From Reddybacter sp041277045 (GTDB lineage: Bacteria > Pseudomonadota > Gammaproteobacteria > Pseudomonadales > Porticoccaceae): a stretch of DNA of 64,000 nucleotides. This document shows positions 29,484-38,986 of this stretch, one piece after another. Each line of letters starts with the position of its first letter. Position 1 is the first letter of the stretch. The position numbers were made by a program, and so were the translations under genes. The stretch lies in NCBI GenBank assembly GCA_041277045.1, contig JBGFSY010000002.1, forward strand, positions 62,001 through 126,000, given 5' to 3'. The notes beneath the pieces were generated by a model, which was given only the letters and a program-made list of their open reading frames with translations, did not search any database and was not told where the DNA came from.

Positions 29484-30323
29484 CTATTGCGCCTCGGCAG
29501 CTTCCAGTGTTTGTAAAATCAGCGTGTTAATTGTCATTGGACCAACGCCACCGGGTACGGGTGTGTAGGCGCTACTGCGTGCATCGAGGCCACTGAGATC
29601 GATGTCGCCAACACCACCGGGGTGGAAGCCGGCATCAATCACCACCGCCCCGTCTTTAATCCATTCGCTTTTAATAAACTCGGGTTTGCCCACGGCACCG
29701 ACAATAATATCGGCACGGCTGACAATATCCGCCAGGTTTTTGCTTTGGGAGTGACAAATTGTCACGGTGGCATTCTTGTTCAAGAGCATCAGTGCCATCG
29801 GCTTGCCGAGAATGGGACTGCGACCAATCACGACCGCATCTTTGCCGGCAATTGGAATATCGTAAGCCGCTAATAATCGCATAATGCCCTGAGGGGTGGC
29901 GGAACCGTAGGCGGGCTCCGACATGGCCATGCGCCCGAAACCCTGACAGGTCACGCCATCAACATCTTTATTCAGGGCAATATGATCGAAGCAGAGGCGC
30001 TCATCAATTTGTGGCGGCACCGGGTGCTGCAGCAAAATGCCGTGGCAGTTGGGGTTGTCGTTGAGCTCGGTGATTTTCGCGAGTAGCTCTTCGGTGGTGG
30101 TGTCTTCGCCCAGCTCGATGGCCATCGACGCCATGCCTACACGCTTGCAGGCGTTTTGTTTCATGCGTACATAAGTTGCGGAAGCGGGGTCACCGCCGAC
30201 CAATATGGTTGCCAGAATAGGTGCCTGCCCATTGTTGCGAGCTTTGAGCGCGTCGACGCGTTGGCTAATTTCTGCTTCGCTTTGCTGGGCGAGCGACTTA
30301 CCGTCGAGAAGGATGCTAGACAT
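29484..30323 (-). CDS. folD: Bifunctional methylenetetrahydrofolate dehydrogenase/cyclohydrolase FolD
   Basis: 279 residues, the usual FolD length. Signatures are SATYVRMKQNACKRVGM with the catalytic Tyr and Lys, GILLQHPVPPQID (usually QLPLP, here QHPVP), KDVDGVT, VIGRSPILGKPMALML and the C-terminal YTPVPGGVGPMTI. It interconverts methylene-, methenyl- and 10-formyl-tetrahydrofolate in the cytoplasm, supplying one-carbon units. It reads away from the tRNA cluster. Confidence 0.95.
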   Translation of the reverse strand: MSSILLDGKSLAQQSEAEISQRVDALKARNNGQAPILATILVGGDPASATYVRMKQNACKRVGMASMAIELGEDTTTEELLAKITELNDNPNCHGILLQHPVPPQIDERLCFDHIALNKDVDGVTCQGFGRMAMSEPAYGSATPQGIMRLLAAYDIPIAGKDAVVIGRSPILGKPMALMLLNKNATVTICHSQSKNLADIVSRADIIVGAVGKPEFIKSEWIKDGAVVIDAGFHPGGVGDIDLSGLDARSSAYTPVPGGVGPMTINTLILQTLEAAEAQ

Positions 30324-30475
30324 GGGGCTCCGGTATTGCTGTGAATGCTACTCAAAAACGAGGGAATGAAAACAAGGTCGCTATTTTGTCATGCCCGGCA
30401 AGCAATGAGAAGAATAGAGAGTGCAGTGGCGAACAGTTTTTATTGCCTGTTGCGACGATAAAGTGTGTCGATTGA

Positions 30476-30504
30476 TTGACCGCTAGCAGGCGGGCGGGTA
30501 TTAT
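30476..30504 (+). promoter_or_regulatory. Sigma-70 promoter of the tRNA genes, with GC-rich discriminator
   Basis: TTGACC at 30476-30481 and TATTAT at 30499-30504 are 17 bp apart. The stretch after the -10 is GCGCGCC, typical of stable-RNA promoters under growth-rate (stringent) control. Transcription would start about 20 bp before tRNA-Pro. Confidence 0.75.
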
Positions 30505-30531
30505 GCGCGCCTTCTGAGGAAGCCAGTTAAT

Positions 30532-30608
30532 CGGGGAATAGCGCAGTTTGGTAGCGCGCCTGCTTTGGGAGCAGGATGTCGGGGGTTCGAATCCCTCTTC
30601 CCCGACCA
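30532..30608 (+). tRNA. tRNA-Pro(UGG)
   Basis: The acceptor stem CGGGGAA pairs with TTCCCCG. The anticodon stem CCTGC/GCAGG holds loop TTTGGGA, anticodon TGG. The T arm carries GGTTCGAATCC and the CCA end is encoded. Confidence 0.97.
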
Positions 30609-30684
30609 ATTTTTATTGGTTGGCAGCTCAGGGGCTTTGAATCCAGTGCCTGGCGGTAATTTTGCCATGTTATGGTGGTGTTAT

Positions 30685-30761
<77 letters not shown>

Positions 30762-30910
30762 TGTAACCGGTGCTTAGCCGGTGATGGTGTTTATTTCGAG
30801 CACTTTTTTATAGGTATTGACCGAGTGCTGATCTACGTCATGTAGATTGAGCATCAAAAAATACCTCAAGTCGGGATTGTGTAGTTATTGATTCCGGCGT
30901 ACCAGTCGAT

Positions 30911-30987
30911 GGTGGCTGTAGCTCAGTTGGTAGAGCCCAGGATTGTGATTCCTGTGGTCGCGGGTTCAATCCCCGTCAGCCACCCCA
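30911..30987 (+). tRNA. tRNA-His(GUG)
   Basis: The gene carries the extra 5' G that marks tRNA-His (GGTGGCTG), paired with the discriminator C. The anticodon loop TTGTGAT gives GTG. CCA is encoded. It is 149 bp after tRNA-Arg. Confidence 0.96.
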
Positions 30988-31157
30988 TCTTCCCAATATC
31001 TTGTTTTTTAAACGGTGTAACCCAGTCTTTGGGTTCTTGTACCTATCCCCGCGCACGCATTTTATACCGGTCCAGTTTTGCTAAGTCCCGTTTAACTGGC
31101 CCGTTTGGTGGTAGACTGGGCGCCGCTTTTTACTAGGTTCAAACGAAGAGGAATAAC

Positions 31158-32252
31158 ATGAAAACGATGAAGGCCGTTGTGGCTCACGAACTCAACAAAT
31201 ACGCTGTTGAAGAAGTAACGATTGATGCGCCTAAAGCGGGCGAAGTGCTGGTTAAAATCAAGGCGACAGGCATCTGTCACTCTGACTTGTCAGTGATTAA
31301 TGGCACCATTCCCGTGCCTTTCCCCATGATACTGGGCCACGAAGGCGCCGGTGTTGTTGAAGCCCTGGGTGAAGGCGTTACCAATGTTGAAGTCGGTGAT
31401 CACGTTGCAATGTCTTTTGTGCCAAATTGTGGCGACTGCTACCACTGTCTGCGCAGCGAACCCTTCCTGTGCCTGAAAAGCATACCCGATGGCAAAATGA
31501 TGGACGGTACAGCGCGCGTTAAGCTCGACGGTAAAGACCTCAATGTTATGCAATTCCTTGGCAACATGGCTGAGTACTCGGTTGTGCCCTCAATGTGCCT
31601 GGTTAAAATTGATAAAGACGTCGATATGAAGGCGGCCGCACTGGTGGGTTGTGGTGTTACTACAGGTGTTGGCGCTGCAATGAAAACGGCTGCCGTAAAA
31701 CCCGGTAGCACGGTTGCAGTGTTTGGTGCTGGCGGTGTTGGCCTGTCGATTATTCAGGGCGCACGTATTGCTGGTGCGGTGAAAATCATTGCTGTTGATT
31801 TGTCCGATGAAAAACTGGCAACAGCGAAAACACTCGGTGCTACCGACACAGTGAATGCTAGCGGCAACGTGATGAAAGAAATTATGACAATGACTGATGG
31901 TATCGGTGTTGATTATGGTTTTGAAGCGATCGGTATTCCCGCTGTTGTCGACCAGGCACAAAAGGTCACTCGTCGTGGCGGCACTATGACTGTCGTGGGC
32001 GTGGGTAAACTGAGCGAGAAGTTGGAACTGAATGCTTTGATGTTCCCAATGACGGGTAAGACCTTTAAGGGTTCTATGTACGGTAGTGCAGAGTTCAAGG
32101 TTGATTTCCCCAAGTACCTCGAACTTTACAAGCAGGGCAAGCTAGACCTCGATAGCATGGTCACTCAGACCTATTCTATTGATGACGTCGCTCAGGCTTT
32201 TGAAGATATGGCAGCGGGTAAAAATGCACGTGGCGTTATTGTTTACGATTAA
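31158..32252 (+). CDS. Zinc-dependent alcohol dehydrogenase (MDR family)
   Basis: 364 residues. The catalytic zinc site is GICHSDLSV and GHEGAGVVE. The structural zinc is bound by four Cys in CGDCYHCLRSEPFLC. The NAD-binding motif is VFGAGGVGLSIIQGA. The arrangement resembles class III/aryl-alcohol type MDR enzymes that oxidise alcohols with NAD. The substrate is unknown. A GAGGAATAAC ribosome site precedes the ATG. Confidence 0.92.
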   Translation: MKTMKAVVAHELNKYAVEEVTIDAPKAGEVLVKIKATGICHSDLSVINGTIPVPFPMILGHEGAGVVEALGEGVTNVEVGDHVAMSFVPNCGDCYHCLRSEPFLCLKSIPDGKMMDGTARVKLDGKDLNVMQFLGNMAEYSVVPSMCLVKIDKDVDMKAAALVGCGVTTGVGAAMKTAAVKPGSTVAVFGAGGVGLSIIQGARIAGAVKIIAVDLSDEKLATAKTLGATDTVNASGNVMKEIMTMTDGIGVDYGFEAIGIPAVVDQAQKVTRRGGTMTVVGVGKLSEKLELNALMFPMTGKTFKGSMYGSAEFKVDFPKYLELYKQGKLDLDSMVTQTYSIDDVAQAFEDMAAGKNARGVIVYD

Positions 32253-32278
32253 TCGCGACACTTTCGCCAATTAATCTA

Positions 32279-32968
32279 ATGGCGCTAGAAAAAAATGTAG
32301 AGGTGAAGGGGGCGGGTTCACGGTTAATAACCGAGGCTTGCCCCCTTTGCTTTTCTGTAGAAAGTGCTTTTTTTCACCGGGATAGACAGCGTGAATATTT
32401 GCGCTGCAAGCAATGCGCACTGGTCTTCGTGCCTTCCCAAAGTCATCTGAGCAAGGCCGATGAAAAATCTTATTATGACCTGCATCAAAATTCACCCCTC
32501 GATTCGGGCTATCGCACTTTTCTAGAGCGCCTCTCCAAACCACTACTCCAGCAGCTTAAACCGGCCCGCCAGGGGCTGGATTTTGGCAGCGGCCCCGGGC
32601 CCACGCTGTCTTTAATGTTGGAAGAAGCGGGCCACAGTGTTGAACTCTATGACCCTTTTTATACACTCAATGAGGGTGTGTTCACTCGTCAATATGACTT
32701 TATTACCAGCAGCGAAGTGCTTGAACACTTGCAGGCACCAGGCTATGAACTGAAGCGTTTATGGGCTCTGCTCAAGCCGGGCGGTATGCTGGCAATTATG
32801 ACCAAGCGGGTGATTGATCAAGCCGCGTTTTCTCGTTGGCACTATAAAAATGATCCCACGCACATTGTTTTTTTCAGTGAGAAAGCGTTTAACTGGCTGG
32901 GTAAGTCATGGCAGGTTGAGCCTGTGTATCACGGTACAGACGTGGTTTTTTTCAATAAAAGCAGCTAG
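32279..32968 (+). CDS. Class I SAM-dependent methyltransferase with N-terminal zinc ribbon
   Basis: 229 residues. An N-terminal Cys cluster (CPLCFSVES and LRCKQCALVF) forms a probable zinc ribbon. The methyltransferase fold has GLDFGSGPGPTLSLM (SAM motif I) and ITSSEVLEHL. The target is unknown. It starts 26 bp after the alcohol dehydrogenase stop codon and may be co-transcribed with it; the ribosome site is weak. Confidence 0.85.
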   Translation: MALEKNVEVKGAGSRLITEACPLCFSVESAFFHRDRQREYLRCKQCALVFVPSQSHLSKADEKSYYDLHQNSPLDSGYRTFLERLSKPLLQQLKPARQGLDFGSGPGPTLSLMLEEAGHSVELYDPFYTLNEGVFTRQYDFITSSEVLEHLQAPGYELKRLWALLKPGGMLAIMTKRVIDQAAFSRWHYKNDPTHIVFFSEKAFNWLGKSWQVEPVYHGTDVVFFNKSS

Positions 32969-33089
32969 CTACTGAGTTGGTTTTTAATTGTATAATCACT
33001 ATGAATCTCTTCACTGTCCGGGTCATTGTTCGGCTATGATCAGGCGCGAATTTAAAAAATTAAAATCAATGCGAGTAAGGAGGCAGTGC

Positions 33090-34295
33090 ATGCCCCGCAG
33101 TACGGTATTCAAGCGTCGCCTTTGTCACAGAATGTTCAGCCCCGACCACTTTCCCCGTCTATTGCTCAGTATTTTAGTCGCGACACTATTCCTGTCCGCT
33201 TGTGAAAAAGCCACTGGGCCAGCGCCGGCAAGAGGGCCAGTAGAAGTCTCAGTGGTAGAGGTCAAGGCCGCCGATGTGCCGCTGAGCGCTGAACTACCGG
33301 GTCGTACCTCCGCCTATCGCATTGCCGAGGTTCGGCCACAGGTGGGGGGCATTATTGCCGAGCGCCTTTTTATTGAAGGCAGTGACGTTAAAGCGGGGGA
33401 TCCGCTCTATCAAATTGCCGATGAATTATTTCTGGCGGAAGTGAACCGGGCGGCGGCTGCGGTACTGCGCGCCGAAGCCATGCTGTCGGCGGCGCGATTA
33501 AAAACCCAACGTTACGAAGATTTGATCGGCAAGAAAATGATCAGCCAGGAAAGTTATGACGATGCACAGGCCGCTTTGCGTGAAGCGCGGGCCAATGTTG
33601 CGGTGGCGAAGGCCGAGCGTGAAATTGCCGCGATTAACCTCCAGTACACGCTAATTAAGGCGCCGATTTCCGGGCGTATCGGTAGCTCTTTCATCACGGA
33701 CGGCGCTCTAGTCGAGGCCGAGCAGGAGGAAGTGCTGGCGATTATTCGCCAACTCGACCCTCTCTATGTCGATATTACGCAGTCGAGTAAAGAGCTGTTA
33801 GCGATGAAGCGGCAGATGGCATCGGGGCAGCTCGTACAGTCTGCTATTGGCGGCACCGTTATCAGGCTGGTACTCGAAGATGGCGGTGAATATGCCCACT
33901 CGGGCAGCTTGCAGTTTTCTGAAGTCAGTGTCGATCAAAGCACGGGAGCCGTGACTTTGCGAGCGACGGTGCCGAACCCCGATACGCTGTTATTACCGGG
34001 CATGTTTGTCCGAGCCCGATTAGAGCTGGGGCTGCAGAAGTCGGCACTGTTAGCCCCACAGCAAGCCATTACCTTTGAATATTCCGGTAGTGCCGTAGCG
34101 ATGTTGGTGGCTGGTGATAATAAAGTGGAGCGCCGTCTGGTAAAAACAGGCCAGACCGTTGGTGATCAATGGTTGATACTCGAGGGTCTACAAGCCGGTG
34201 AGAAAATCATTATTGGCGGCCTGCAAAAAGTGCGACCGGGGGCGGAGGTGACAACGGTAGCCTACCAGGCGGGCGCTGAGCAGGACGCCCAATAG
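33090..34295 (+). CDS. RND efflux membrane-fusion (adaptor) lipoprotein
   Basis: 401 residues. Lipoprotein signal with lipobox LSAC (SILVATLFLSACEKA). Then come a lipoyl-like half (VRPQVGGIIAERLF), an alpha-helical hairpin (about 100-170, Ala/Glu/Arg-rich) and the second half YTLIKAPISGRIGSS, followed by beta-barrel and membrane-proximal domains, as in AcrA/MexA. It links the inner-membrane pump to an outer-membrane channel. ATG 33090 was chosen because of a perfect AAGGAGG six bases upstream; the longer frame from 32988 has none. The stop codon touches the ATG of the permease gene. No outer-membrane channel gene follows. Confidence 0.92.
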   Translation: MPRSTVFKRRLCHRMFSPDHFPRLLLSILVATLFLSACEKATGPAPARGPVEVSVVEVKAADVPLSAELPGRTSAYRIAEVRPQVGGIIAERLFIEGSDVKAGDPLYQIADELFLAEVNRAAAAVLRAEAMLSAARLKTQRYEDLIGKKMISQESYDDAQAALREARANVAVAKAEREIAAINLQYTLIKAPISGRIGSSFITDGALVEAEQEEVLAIIRQLDPLYVDITQSSKELLAMKRQMASGQLVQSAIGGTVIRLVLEDGGEYAHSGSLQFSEVSVDQSTGAVTLRATVPNPDTLLLPGMFVRARLELGLQKSALLAPQQAITFEYSGSAVAMLVAGDNKVERRLVKTGQTVGDQWLILEGLQAGEKIIIGGLQKVRPGAEVTTVAYQAGAEQDAQ

Positions 34296-37200
34296 ATGCC
34301 GAATTTTTTTATTGACCGCCCCATCTTTGCCTGGGTACTCGCCATTATTGTCATGCTAGCCGGCACCCTCTCTATTACGCAGTTGCCTATCGAACAGTAT
34401 CCGGACGTCGCGCCACCAGCGGTGTCGATCAAAGCGATCAATCCGGGTGCCTCGGCGGAGACCGTGCAAGACACAGTGGTGCAGATCATCGAGCAAAATA
34501 TGATCGGCATCGACAATATGCTCTATATGTCATCGAAGAGTGACTCGGCGGGGGTGGCGGAAATTCAGCTGACCTTTCAGCCCGGCACCGATCCCGATAT
34601 TGCCCAGGTACAGGTGCAGAATAAACTACAGATCGCTATGCCCCAGCTGCCCCAGGCGGTGCTAGCCCAGGGCGTTAAAGTGACGAAGGCGGCGACGGGG
34701 GTGATGATGGTGATCGCCTTCTATTCACCGGATGAACGCTATAACCGTTACGACCTGGCCGATTATGTGGCGGCCAATATTATCGAACCGATAGGTCGTA
34801 TTAACGGTGTTGGCGAAGTCACGCTCTTTGGTTCGCAATACGCCATGCGTATTTGGCCCGATGCCGACAAACTCAATAGCTTCAAGCTGACCACGCAAGA
34901 TGTGGTGGCGGCGATTCGCGCCGAAAATGTGCAGGTGCGCGCTGGCGAATTTGGTGCCGGCCCTGCGCTCCCCGGCCAGCAATTAAACGCCACCATTGTC
35001 GCGCAAACCCTGCTCAAAAATGCCGATGAATTTGGCGACATATTGCTGCGAGTGAATCGTGATGGTTCCAGTATTTATTTGCACGATGTGGCGCGTATTG
35101 AACTGGGCGGTGAGAACTATCAGTTCCTCAATCATTTTAAAGGGGTGCCCGCCAGTGGCATTGTGGTGCGTCAGGCCTCCGGTGCTAATGCGCTGGAAAC
35201 CGCGCGCGATGTCAAAGCCAGGCTGGCTGAACTCGCTGTTTTTATGCCCGAAGGCATGGAGCTTGACCTCGGTTATGACACCACGCCCTTTGTCGAAGTG
35301 TCGATTATGGAGGTGGTAAAAACTCTATTTGAAGCCATCATTCTTGTGTTTTTTGTGATGTATCTGTTTTTACAGAATTTTCGCGCCACGCTCATCCCGA
35401 CGATTGCCGTACCCGTTGTGCTGCTCGGTACCTTCGGGATTTTGCATGCCTTTGGTTTTTCGATTAACACCCTCACCATGTTTGGCATGGTGTTGGCCAT
35501 TGGCCTGTTGGTTGACGACGCCATTGTGGTGGTCGAAAACGTCGAGCGTTTAATGGTCGAGGAGAATTTATCGCCGCGCGATGCCACGCGCAAATCCATG
35601 TCGCAAATCACCGGTGCGCTGGTGGGTATTGGCTTGGTGCTGTCGGCAGTGTTTGTGCCGATGGCTTTCTTTCCCGGCACCACCGGGGCGATCTATCGGC
35701 AATTTTCTATCACCATTGCCTCGGCGATGGTGCTCTCGGTACTGGTGGCATTAATTCTTACCCCCGCTCTGTGTGCCACTTTATTGAAGCCCGCCGTTGA
35801 AGGCCACCACTTAAGTAAGACCGGTTTTTTCGGCTGGTTTAATCGGGGTTTTGATAGAACCTCGCGTTGGTATCAAAAGGTGGTCGCCAGCATTATTCGC
35901 AAAACGCTACGCTATTTTTTGATTTACGGGGTGATTGTCGTTGCCGTCGGTGTGCTATTTGCGCGCATGCCGACCTCCTTCTTGCCCTCAGATGATCCGG
36001 GCCTGATGTTCACCCTGGTGCAATTGCCGGTGGGTGCCACCATGGAGCGTACACGCGGCGTGATGGAACAAATTGAACACTATTATGCGGAGGAAGAGGC
36101 CGACACCATATCGACGGTCTATTGTGTGGTGGGCTTTAACTTTAGTGGCCGGGGGCAAAATAACGGTCAGTGCTATATCAAAATGCACGACTGGTCGCAG
36201 CGGCGTCTCGATTTGCAGAGTGTACAGGCGGTGTCCCGTCGGGCAATGGGGGCTTTGGCGCAGATAAAAGATGCCCGCGTCTTTGTCTTTTATCCACCGC
36301 CAATACGCGCCCTGGGCAATTCAGCGGGCTTTGATTTTCAGCTTAAAGATATCGCCGGCCACGGCCACGATGCGCTGATGGCGGCGCGCAACCAAATACT
36401 CGGGGGTGCCGCACAAGACCCGCGTTTGACGAAGGTGCGGCCCAATGGTCAGAGCGACAGCCCTCAGTTCAAGCTCAATATCGACCGGCAAAAGGCCCGA
36501 GCACTGGGTGTTTCGATGACGGAAATTAACAATACCCTGTCGACTGCCTGGGCCTCGACGTATGTGAATGATTTTATTGATAAGGGTCGGGTGAAAAAGG
36601 TTTATGTGCAGGGTGATGCGAAATATCGCATGTCGCCGCAGCATTTAAAGGACTGGTATGTGCGCAATGGCGAGGGTGACATGGTGTCCTTTGCGGCATT
36701 TTCGTCGGGGCAGTGGACCCAGGGTTCACCGCGCTTAGAGCGTTACAACGGGGTTGCCTCAATGGAAATTGTCGGCGAAGCTGCCGCGGGTTATAGCTCG
36801 GGTGATGCCATCGCCGCGATGGAGGAGCTGGCCAGCAAGCTGCCAGCGGGCTTTGGTTTTGAATGGACGGGTGGCTCACTGCAGGAAACCCAATCGGGTG
36901 CCCAGGCACCACTGCTGTACGCACTGTCACTAGCGGTTGTGTTTCTTTGTTTGGCGGCACTTTACGAGAGTTGGGCCATCCCCTTTGCAGTGATGTTAGT
37001 GGTGCCTCTGGGCGTGATAGGTGCCTTGCTGGCGAGTTATTCACGGGGTTTGCCGAACGACATTTTCTTTCAGGTTGGGGTGTTGACCACCATCGGTCTG
37101 TCGGCGAAAAATGCCATTTTGATTGTCGAGTTTGCCCTCGATCTACAGTCTCAGGGCTGGCAATTGCGCGAGGCCATACTGGAGGCCGTGCGCCTGCGCC

Positions 37201-37454
37201 TGCGACCGATCTTAATGACCTCCTTTGCTTTTATGCTCGGCGTTATGCCATTGGCGACGAGTAGCGGGGCCGGCTCGGTGGGGCAAAATGCTATTGGCAC
37301 CGGCGTGTTGGGCGGTATGTTTACGGCCACTGTGTTGGCGATCTTTTTTGTACCCTTGTTCTTTATGGTGGTACGTAAAGCTTTTGCGGGTGATAGGGCC
37401 GACAAAAAGCTTGAGAGATCTGTCCCAAAAGCGCAAAGCGATGGCTTGCCATAG
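34296..37454 (+). CDS. RND efflux permease, AcrB/HAE1 family
   Basis: 1052 residues, full length. It begins MPNFFIDRPIFAWVLAIIVM and has two sets of six helices and two large periplasmic loops. The proton relay acidic pair is in GLLVDDAIVVVENVERLM, and the closing helices include LTTIGLSAKNAILIVEF. It exports drugs or other hydrophobic compounds by proton antiport, working with the adaptor encoded directly upstream (no gap between stop and start codons). Confidence 0.96.
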   Translation: MPNFFIDRPIFAWVLAIIVMLAGTLSITQLPIEQYPDVAPPAVSIKAINPGASAETVQDTVVQIIEQNMIGIDNMLYMSSKSDSAGVAEIQLTFQPGTDPDIAQVQVQNKLQIAMPQLPQAVLAQGVKVTKAATGVMMVIAFYSPDERYNRYDLADYVAANIIEPIGRINGVGEVTLFGSQYAMRIWPDADKLNSFKLTTQDVVAAIRAENVQVRAGEFGAGPALPGQQLNATIVAQTLLKNADEFGDILLRVNRDGSSIYLHDVARIELGGENYQFLNHFKGVPASGIVVRQASGANALETARDVKARLAELAVFMPEGMELDLGYDTTPFVEVSIMEVVKTLFEAIILVFFVMYLFLQNFRATLIPTIAVPVVLLGTFGILHAFGFSINTLTMFGMVLAIGLLVDDAIVVVENVERLMVEENLSPRDATRKSMSQITGALVGIGLVLSAVFVPMAFFPGTTGAIYRQFSITIASAMVLSVLVALILTPALCATLLKPAVEGHHLSKTGFFGWFNRGFDRTSRWYQKVVASIIRKTLRYFLIYGVIVVAVGVLFARMPTSFLPSDDPGLMFTLVQLPVGATMERTRGVMEQIEHYYAEEEADTISTVYCVVGFNFSGRGQNNGQCYIKMHDWSQRRLDLQSVQAVSRRAMGALAQIKDARVFVFYPPPIRALGNSAGFDFQLKDIAGHGHDALMAARNQILGGAAQDPRLTKVRPNGQSDSPQFKLNIDRQKARALGVSMTEINNTLSTAWASTYVNDFIDKGRVKKVYVQGDAKYRMSPQHLKDWYVRNGEGDMVSFAAFSSGQWTQGSPRLERYNGVASMEIVGEAAAGYSSGDAIAAMEELASKLPAGFGFEWTGGSLQETQSGAQAPLLYALSLAVVFLCLAALYESWAIPFAVMLVVPLGVIGALLASYSRGLPNDIFFQVGVLTTIGLSAKNAILIVEFALDLQSQGWQLREAILEAVRLRLRPILMTSFAFMLGVMPLATSSGAGSVGQNAIGTGVLGGMFTATVLAIFFVPLFFMVVRKAFAGDRADKKLERSVPKAQSDGLP

Positions 37455-37481
37455 ACGCAAGTATGTCTTGAAAATAGCGCC

Positions 37482-37487
37482 TATAAT
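37482..37487 (+). promoter_or_regulatory. Possible -10 element (TATAAT) before the cNMP-domain gene
   Basis: A perfect TATAAT sits 21 bp before the GTG start. No good -35 at normal spacing, so this is tentative. Confidence 0.35.
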
Positions 37488-37507
37488 TTTTATAAAAAGG
37501 GTGGGTT

Positions 37508-37975
37508 GTGAGTATGTTGAGTATTTTGCGCGATCAGGCACTCGTTACAGCAGGCATTGCCAAGAACAGCGTCTACTCTGTTAATGACACTATCGTTAGC
37601 GAAGGCATGGATGATCGCCGGCTCTACTTGATTGAAAAAGGCCACGCTCGTGTTTCCGGGCGGGTGGCCCTGGCCGATGGCCGTCATATTCAGCCGGGTC
37701 TCTGCGATCTCGGCCCCGGCGATATTTTTGGTGAGTTGAGCTTGTTTGATGCCGGTTCACGCAGTGCTTCTGTGATTGCCCTGGATGATGTTGAAGTGCT
37801 GGAGTTTGGCGCTCTGGCATTGGAGAGTTATCTCGATCAACACCCCGAGCAGGGTTATGCCGTGCTTAAAGTTTTACTCAAAACCTTAAGCTCGCGACTG
37901 CGCCAAACCGACCGCCGCTGTGAACAGCTCTTTGCCTGGGGTTTGAAAGAACACGGCATTGATCAGCATTTGTAA
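37508..37975 (+). CDS. Stand-alone cyclic-nucleotide-binding domain protein
   Basis: 155 residues, a single cNMP-binding barrel: SVNDTIVSEGMDDRRLYLIEKG, then LGPGDIFGELSLFDAGSRSASVIALDDVEVLEF with the phosphate-binding cassette FGELSLFDAGSRSASV. There is no DNA-binding or kinase domain, only a helical C-terminus (LLKTLSSRLRQTDRRCEQL). It may act as a sensor subunit for another protein. GTG start with AAGG seven bases upstream. Confidence 0.82.
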   Translation: MSMLSILRDQALVTAGIAKNSVYSVNDTIVSEGMDDRRLYLIEKGHARVSGRVALADGRHIQPGLCDLGPGDIFGELSLFDAGSRSASVIALDDVEVLEFGALALESYLDQHPEQGYAVLKVLLKTLSSRLRQTDRRCEQLFAWGLKEHGIDQHL

Positions 37976-38077
37976 ACGCGGTCTTTTTAAACAAACCCAA
38001 CTCGTCTTTCAAGTCTAGCTCCTAGCAGACGGTGGCTGTGTATAATCGCGCTTCAATATATATGCCCCGGAGCTGGG

Positions 38078-38986
38078 ATGGAGCAGTTTCAAACGATTGG
38101 TGTTGTCGCTCGACTCGAACACCCCGAAGTTGTCGATAGCCTAAAACGCCTAGTCGCCTTTCTGCGTGCCGATGGGCGCAAGGTGCTGGCGGAATCAAAA
38201 ACGGCTGAGTTATTAGGCGACCCCGATATCGAAATTATATCCCGGCGCTCTATTGAAAGTACCGTCGATCTGGTGATTGTGGTGGGCGGCGATGGCAGTA
38301 TGCTGGGTGCCGCTCGAGGGCTGGTCGATCTCAATGTTCCCCTGCTTGGCCTGAATCGTGGTCGACTTGGCTTCTTAACCGATATTCATCCCGATGATAT
38401 GGAGCAAGGCATCGGCCGTGTACTCGCCGGTGAGTATAAAAGTACTGAGCGCTACCTCCTTGAAATGCGTGTCGAGCGCGATGGTGAAGCCATTGGTAAG
38501 GGCCTCGCCCTGAATGATCTCGTGCTGCACCCGGGCCGCTCCGTACGAATGATGGAGTTCGAGCTTTATATCGACCAACAATTTGTCTACAGCCAGCGTT
38601 CCGATGGGCTGATTATTTCCACGCCAACGGGTTCCACCGCCTATGCGCTATCGGCGGGTGGCCCAATCATGCATCCAAAGCTGGATGCAATTGTGCTGGT
38701 GCCAATGAATCCCCATACCCTGGCCAGCCGCCCCATCGTGATTAGTGGTGAGAGCGAGATTGAAGTACTGGTCGGCACCCGCAATGAACTGCATCCCTTA
38801 ATTTCTTGCGACGGTCAGGTGGATGTCAGTATCGAGCCGGGTGATGTCATTAAAATTCATCGCAAGTCATCCCCTCTGCGTTTGATTCATCCCACTGAAC
38901 ACAACTTTTATGAGATTTGTCGCGACAAACTCGGCTGGGGTCGTCGGCTTGACTCACTGCGCCCGGGTGAGAAGGACCACCGTTAA
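38078..38986 (+). CDS. nadK: NAD kinase
   Basis: 302 residues. The catalytic motif is VVGGDGSMLGAAR with the active Asp. The second signature is DGLIISTPTGSTAYALSAGGPI, and NRGRLGFLTDI binds substrate. It phosphorylates NAD to NADP in the cytoplasm. A TATAAT at 38041-38046 may be its -10 element. The TAA stop shares one base with the ATG of the rhomboid gene, a tight operon link. Confidence 0.96.
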   Translation: MEQFQTIGVVARLEHPEVVDSLKRLVAFLRADGRKVLAESKTAELLGDPDIEIISRRSIESTVDLVIVVGGDGSMLGAARGLVDLNVPLLGLNRGRLGFLTDIHPDDMEQGIGRVLAGEYKSTERYLLEMRVERDGEAIGKGLALNDLVLHPGRSVRMMEFELYIDQQFVYSQRSDGLIISTPTGSTAYALSAGGPIMHPKLDAIVLVPMNPHTLASRPIVISGESEIEVLVGTRNELHPLISCDGQVDVSIEPGDVIKIHRKSSPLRLIHPTEHNFYEICRDKLGWGRRLDSLRPGEKDHR

